DNA from: Sulfurovaceae bacterium
GTDB taxonomy: Bacteria; Campylobacterota; Campylobacteria; Campylobacterales; Sulfurovaceae
Length of the DNA stretch: 64,000 nucleotides
Assembly (NCBI GenBank): GCA_028715055.1
Contig: JAQTLE010000003.1
Coordinates: 124,001 to 188,000 of the forward strand
Direction of reading: 5' to 3'
Position 1 is the stretch's first letter; every line of letters begins with the position of its first letter. The position numbers and the translations under genes were made by a program. The notes under the pieces are model-generated. The model had not been told where the DNA came from. It did not search any database and worked only from the letters and a program-made list of their open reading frames with translations. Positions 61,125-64,000 of this stretch are shown piece after piece.

Positions 61125-61520
61125 ATGATGACAGATATAATTGCAGACTCTCTTACTCGAATAAGAAATGCTGCACAAAGAAGATTGGATGTAACTACAC
61201 TTTTACATGCAAACTCAGTTGAAGCAATTGTTTCTATTCTTGTAAACAAGGGCTACCTTGAGAGTTATAAAGTAAAAGAAGATGGTAATAAAAAAACTAT
61301 CAAAGTAGTAATCAAATATGATGAAAACGGTAGAAGCATGATCAATGAGATCAAAAGAATCTCTAGCCCGGGTCGTCGTATTCATAAAGGTAAAGATGAG
61401 ATCAAAACCTTTAAAAATGGTTATGGTACGCTAGTAATTTCAACTAGCCAAGGTGTACTTCCAAATGATGAAGCTTTCAAGCTTGGCATCGGCGGCGAAG
61501 TAATGTGTAGTGTGTGGTAA
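61125..61520 (+). CDS. rpsH: 30S ribosomal protein S8
   Basis: 131 residues; [19 protein letters not shown] at the N-terminus and the C-terminal GGEVMCSVW match the family. S8 is the spc-operon repressor in E. coli; no target site was identified here. Confidence 0.97.
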   Translation: MMTDIIADSLTRIRNAAQRRLDVTTLLHANSVEAIVSILVNKGYLESYKVKEDGNKKTIKVVIKYDENGRSMINEIKRISSPGRRIHKGKDEIKTFKNGYGTLVISTSQGVLPNDEAFKLGIGGEVMCSVW

Positions 61521-61529
61521 GGAGATAGT

Positions 61530-62072
61530 ATGTCAAGAGTAGGAAAACAACCTGTAACAATTGAAAATGGTATCGATGTATCAATAGATGGCACTGAAAT
61601 TGTAGCTAAAAAAGGCAATATCGAAAAAAGACTTGAAACACACGGTCGTGTTGAAGTTAAAATCGAAGACGGCAAAGTACAATTTGTAAAAAAAGGCGAC
61701 GATAGACAAAGTGCTGCTTTTTGGGGTACTTACAGAGCTTTATTTAATAACATTATTATCGGTCTTGATAAAGGATTTACAAAATCACTTGAAATCAACG
61801 GTGTTGGTTACAGAGCTTCAATAGCAGGCGAAGTTCTAACATTGCAACTTGGTTTCTCGCATGACGTTATATATAATGTTCCAGCGGGTATCGAGATCAA
61901 AGTAGAAAAAAATATCATTACAATAAATGGTAGTGATAAACAAGCTGTTGGACAAGTAGCAGCTGAAATCAGAGATTTTAGACCGCCAGAGCCGTATAAA
62001 GGTAAAGGTGTAAAATACACAGATGAAGTGATCATCAGAAAAGCTGGTAAATCATCCGGCAAGAAAAAGTAA
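61530..62072 (+). CDS. rplF: 50S ribosomal protein L6
   Basis: 180 residues; two L6 repeats, [16 protein letters not shown] at the start and [25 protein letters not shown] at the end. Confidence 0.97.
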   Translation: MSRVGKQPVTIENGIDVSIDGTEIVAKKGNIEKRLETHGRVEVKIEDGKVQFVKKGDDRQSAAFWGTYRALFNNIIIGLDKGFTKSLEINGVGYRASIAGEVLTLQLGFSHDVIYNVPAGIEIKVEKNIITINGSDKQAVGQVAAEIRDFRPPEPYKGKGVKYTDEVIIRKAGKSSGKKK

Positions 62073-62082
62073 GGGGTTCTAG

Positions 62083-62439
62083 ATGTTGAAAAGTATTCAA
62101 AAAAGAAAAAATAGACTCTTAGCCCAAAGAAAAGCAAGAGTTAGAGGTAAAATTTCTGGTATAGAAGCTATGCCAAGACTAACTGTTTTTAAGTCTAACA
62201 AACATTTTTATGCTCAAGCTATCAACGATACGCTTGGACATACTGTAGCTGCAGCTGACGGTAGAAAAATGGGGCTTAAAGCCAACAAAGAAGATGTCAA
62301 ACAAATCGCTGCTGCAATGGCAGATGCATTAAAAAATGCAGGTATCGAAGCAGTAAAATTTGACAGAAATGGCTATCTCTATCACGGCGTAATTGCATCT
62401 TTTGCTGATGCTCTTAGAGACGCTGGTATTAAGTTGTAA
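62083..62439 (+). CDS. rplR: 50S ribosomal protein L18
   Basis: 118 residues; 5S rRNA-binding protein with RPRLTVFKSN-like MPRLTVFKSNKHFYAQ and FDRNGYLYHGVIASFADALRDAGI. Confidence 0.97.
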   Translation: MLKSIQKRKNRLLAQRKARVRGKISGIEAMPRLTVFKSNKHFYAQAINDTLGHTVAAADGRKMGLKANKEDVKQIAAAMADALKNAGIEAVKFDRNGYLYHGVIASFADALRDAGIKL

Positions 62440-62448
62440 GGATAAAAG

Positions 62449-62892
62449 ATGGAAGCAATAAACAGAGAAAATTTTGAAGAAGCCATTGTAAATATCGGTC
62501 GTGTTACAAAAGTTGTTAAGGGTGGTAGAAGATTTAGATTTACTGCTCTTGTAGTTGTAGGCGATAAAAACGGTACAGTAGGTTATGGTTTTGGTAAAGC
62601 AAAAGAAGTTCCAGATGCTATCAAAAAAGCAGTAGATGATGCCTTTAAAAATCTTGTTAAGATTAATATCAAAGGTTCTACTATAGCTCATGATATTGAA
62701 CATAAATTCAACGCAAGTCGTATATTACTAAGACCTGCTAGCGAAGGTACCGGTGTTATTGCCGGTGGTGCTGCACGTCCGGTTATCGAGCTTGCCGGTA
62801 TCAAAGATATCCTTACTAAATCAATTGGTTCTAACAACCCAAATAACCTTGTGAGAGCAACTATCCAAGCTCTTTCAAGAATCAAATCATAA
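62449..62892 (+). CDS. rpsE: 30S ribosomal protein S5
   Basis: 147 residues; decoding fidelity protein. [22 protein letters not shown], the N-terminal double-stranded RNA-binding fold and [19 protein letters not shown] are visible. No rpmD follows; rplO comes directly. Confidence 0.97.
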   Translation: MEAINRENFEEAIVNIGRVTKVVKGGRRFRFTALVVVGDKNGTVGYGFGKAKEVPDAIKKAVDDAFKNLVKINIKGSTIAHDIEHKFNASRILLRPASEGTGVIAGGAARPVIELAGIKDILTKSIGSNNPNNLVRATIQALSRIKS

Positions 62893-62901
62893 GGAGAGAC
62901 G

Positions 62902-63300
62902 ATGTCGTTGCATAATTTACAACCAGCAGTTGGCTCAACTAGAGACAACAAACGAATCGGTCGCGGTCAAGGTTCAGGAACAGGTAAAACTTCTGGAAAA
63001 GGTCATAAAGGTCAAAAAGCCAGAAAAGGTTACAACGAAAAAAGAGGTTTCGAAGGTGGTCAACAACCACTTTACAAAAGACTTCCTAAAGTTGGTTTTA
63101 CTTCAAGAGTAGAGAAGCCATATGTAATTAATGTAGAAAAAGTAACTACAATTGCAGAACTTGCAGAAATTACAATGGAAAGTATCAAGGGTGTGTATAG
63201 ATTGCAAAAGCATGTCACTAAAGTTAAACTTATCGGCGCTAGCGCTAAAACCCTTGCTTCTAAAATAAAAGATGAAGCTGTAACTACAAGCGGAAAATAA
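62902..63300 (+). CDS. rplO: 50S ribosomal protein L15
   Basis: 132 residues; glycine- and lysine-rich N-terminal extension ([24 protein letters not shown]) and a globular C-terminal part. It ends 1 bp before secY. Confidence 0.96.
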   Translation: MSLHNLQPAVGSTRDNKRIGRGQGSGTGKTSGKGHKGQKARKGYNEKRGFEGGQQPLYKRLPKVGFTSRVEKPYVINVEKVTTIAELAEITMESIKGVYRLQKHVTKVKLIGASAKTLASKIKDEAVTTSGK

Positions 63301-63301
63301 T

Positions 63302-64000
63302 ATGGAAAATCCTTTAGTCAAGAAAATTTTGATTACTTTAGGATTTCTGTTGGTCTACAGGGTGTTGGCATATATTCCAACACCAGGTGTCGATTTCGCA
63401 GTTATCAAAGAGTTCTTTGATACAAACACTAACAATGCCCTAGGTCTTGCTAATATGTTTAGTGGTAATGCAATCAAAAGACTTAGTATAATCTCATTGG
63501 GTATAATGCCTTATATCACAGCTTCAATCGTAATGGAACTACTCGCTGCAACATTTCCTGCACTCGGTCAAATGAAAAAAGAACGAGACGGTATGCAAAA
63601 ATATATGCAGATTATTCGATATTTCACTATATTTATTACAGTTGTTCAAGCGATCGGTGTATCGATGGGATTACAAAGTATGACAGGACGTCATGGAGAA
63701 AGCGCAATTATTATTGATCATACGACTTTTACCGTTATAGCAGTATTTTCTATGTTAACAGGAACTATGCTTTTAATGTGGATCGGCGAGCAGATCACAC
63801 AAAAAGGTATCGGCAACGGTATTTCATTGATTATTTTTGCAGGTATAGTATCTGGTATCCCATCAGCGATTTCAAATACAGTAAAAGCAGTAAATGCCGG
63901 CGAAATGAACTTCTTGGCAGTATTGGTGATATTGGCTATCATGTTTATTACAATTATTGCTATTATATATGTGGAATTAGGAGAAAGACGTGTTCCGATC
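63302..64000 (+). CDS. secY: Preprotein translocase subunit SecY, N-terminal part, cut by window edge
   Basis: ATG 63302 opens a frame that is still open at the last base (233 codons). It encodes ENPLVKKILITLGFLLVYRVLAYIPTPGVD, the standard SecY start, then LSIISLGIMPYITASIVMELL, GQMKKERDGMQKYMQ and IGEQITQKGIGNGISLIIFAGI. SecY forms the protein-conducting channel. Position after rplO is the normal spc-operon order. Confidence 0.97.
   Translation, partial: MENPLVKKILITLGFLLVYRVLAYIPTPGVDFAVIKEFFDTNTNNALGLANMFSGNAIKRLSIISLGIMPYITASIVMELLAATFPALGQMKKERDGMQKYMQIIRYFTIFITVVQAIGVSMGLQSMTGRHGESAIIIDHTTFTVIAVFSMLTGTMLLMWIGEQITQKGIGNGISLIIFAGIVSGIPSAISNTVKAVNAGEMNFLAVLVILAIMFITIIAIIYVELGERRVPI

Noticed and set aside
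62892-62902. Missing rpmD (L30) as a deletion in this genome
   Set aside because: Absence of L30 between rpsE and rplO is normal for Campylobacterota.

Overview
The window is a low-GC, gene-dense chromosomal segment whose gene content points to a chemolithotrophic, H2-using member of the Campylobacterota (Epsilonproteobacteria), in the Sulfurimonas/Sulfuricurvum/Sulfurovum neighbourhood. The reasons are the Wolinella/Helicobacter-type hydABCDE order, a short ThrRS, an S10-spc ribosomal cluster lacking rpmD (L30), a four-cysteine S14, and an epsilon-type hydrogenase small subunit. The genus cannot be fixed from sequence reading alone.

Layout. (1) 1-18938 is a hydrogenase supercluster. It starts with the C-terminal part of a large subunit of a second [NiFe] hydrogenase that has no cleavable tail. 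Then come the membrane-bound uptake hydrogenase hydABC, its protease hydD, the HypF-like hydE, and hypF. A transposase-like zinc-ribbon gene on the other strand, a small porin and a nickel ECF-type importer (nikMNQO) follow, then hypB-hypC-hypD-hypE-hypA, a DUF695/RraB-like gene and a second convergent maturation protease. Together these cover metal entry (porin, NikMNQO), Ni storage and insertion (HypA/HypB), Fe(CN)2CO synthesis (HypCDEF), proteolytic maturation (HydD) and the enzyme itself. (2) 19090-27961 has two transporters, tRNA-Val, thrS-infC, a foreign-looking fused ABC exporter inserted between infC and rpmI-rplT, and a LysM/NlpC cell-wall hydrolase. (3) 27971-31598 has ilvD, a four-tRNA cluster (Gly, Leu, Cys, Ser) and an Nramp-like metal transporter. 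(4) 31800-36100 is a tandem array of four paralogous outer-membrane beta-barrel genes. Each has a near-consensus promoter, and three carry a conserved 21-codon leader reading frame that looks like a decayed signal peptide. A palindromic dispersed repeat closes this region. (5) 36206-45772 holds a DUF808 gene, the speE-like/coaE/dapF operon, a lipid or glycan modification cluster (PAP2 phosphatase, GT39, GT2, flippase-like protein), a nitroreductase and an L,D-transpeptidase. (6) 45846-52949 holds feoB-feoA behind two Fur-box-like sites, small regulators (HTH/coiled-coil, DksA-like), a CHAD protein, and a PD-(D/E)XK plus SF1-helicase gene bracketed by imperfect inverted repeats. (7) 53285-64000 has tRNA-Ser, the SRP 4.5S RNA, an AAA ATPase and the S10-spc ribosomal protein operon up to a secY that runs off the window.

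The most unusual signals are: the Asn in place of a proximal-cluster Cys in HydA; HydE as a degenerate HypF paralogue overlapping hypF; the 40-nt element shared by the porin upstream region and nikM; the OMP leader reading frame; and the inverted-repeat-flanked nuclease-helicase gene. I did not find a CRISPR array, a prophage, an integrase or an intact insertion sequence.
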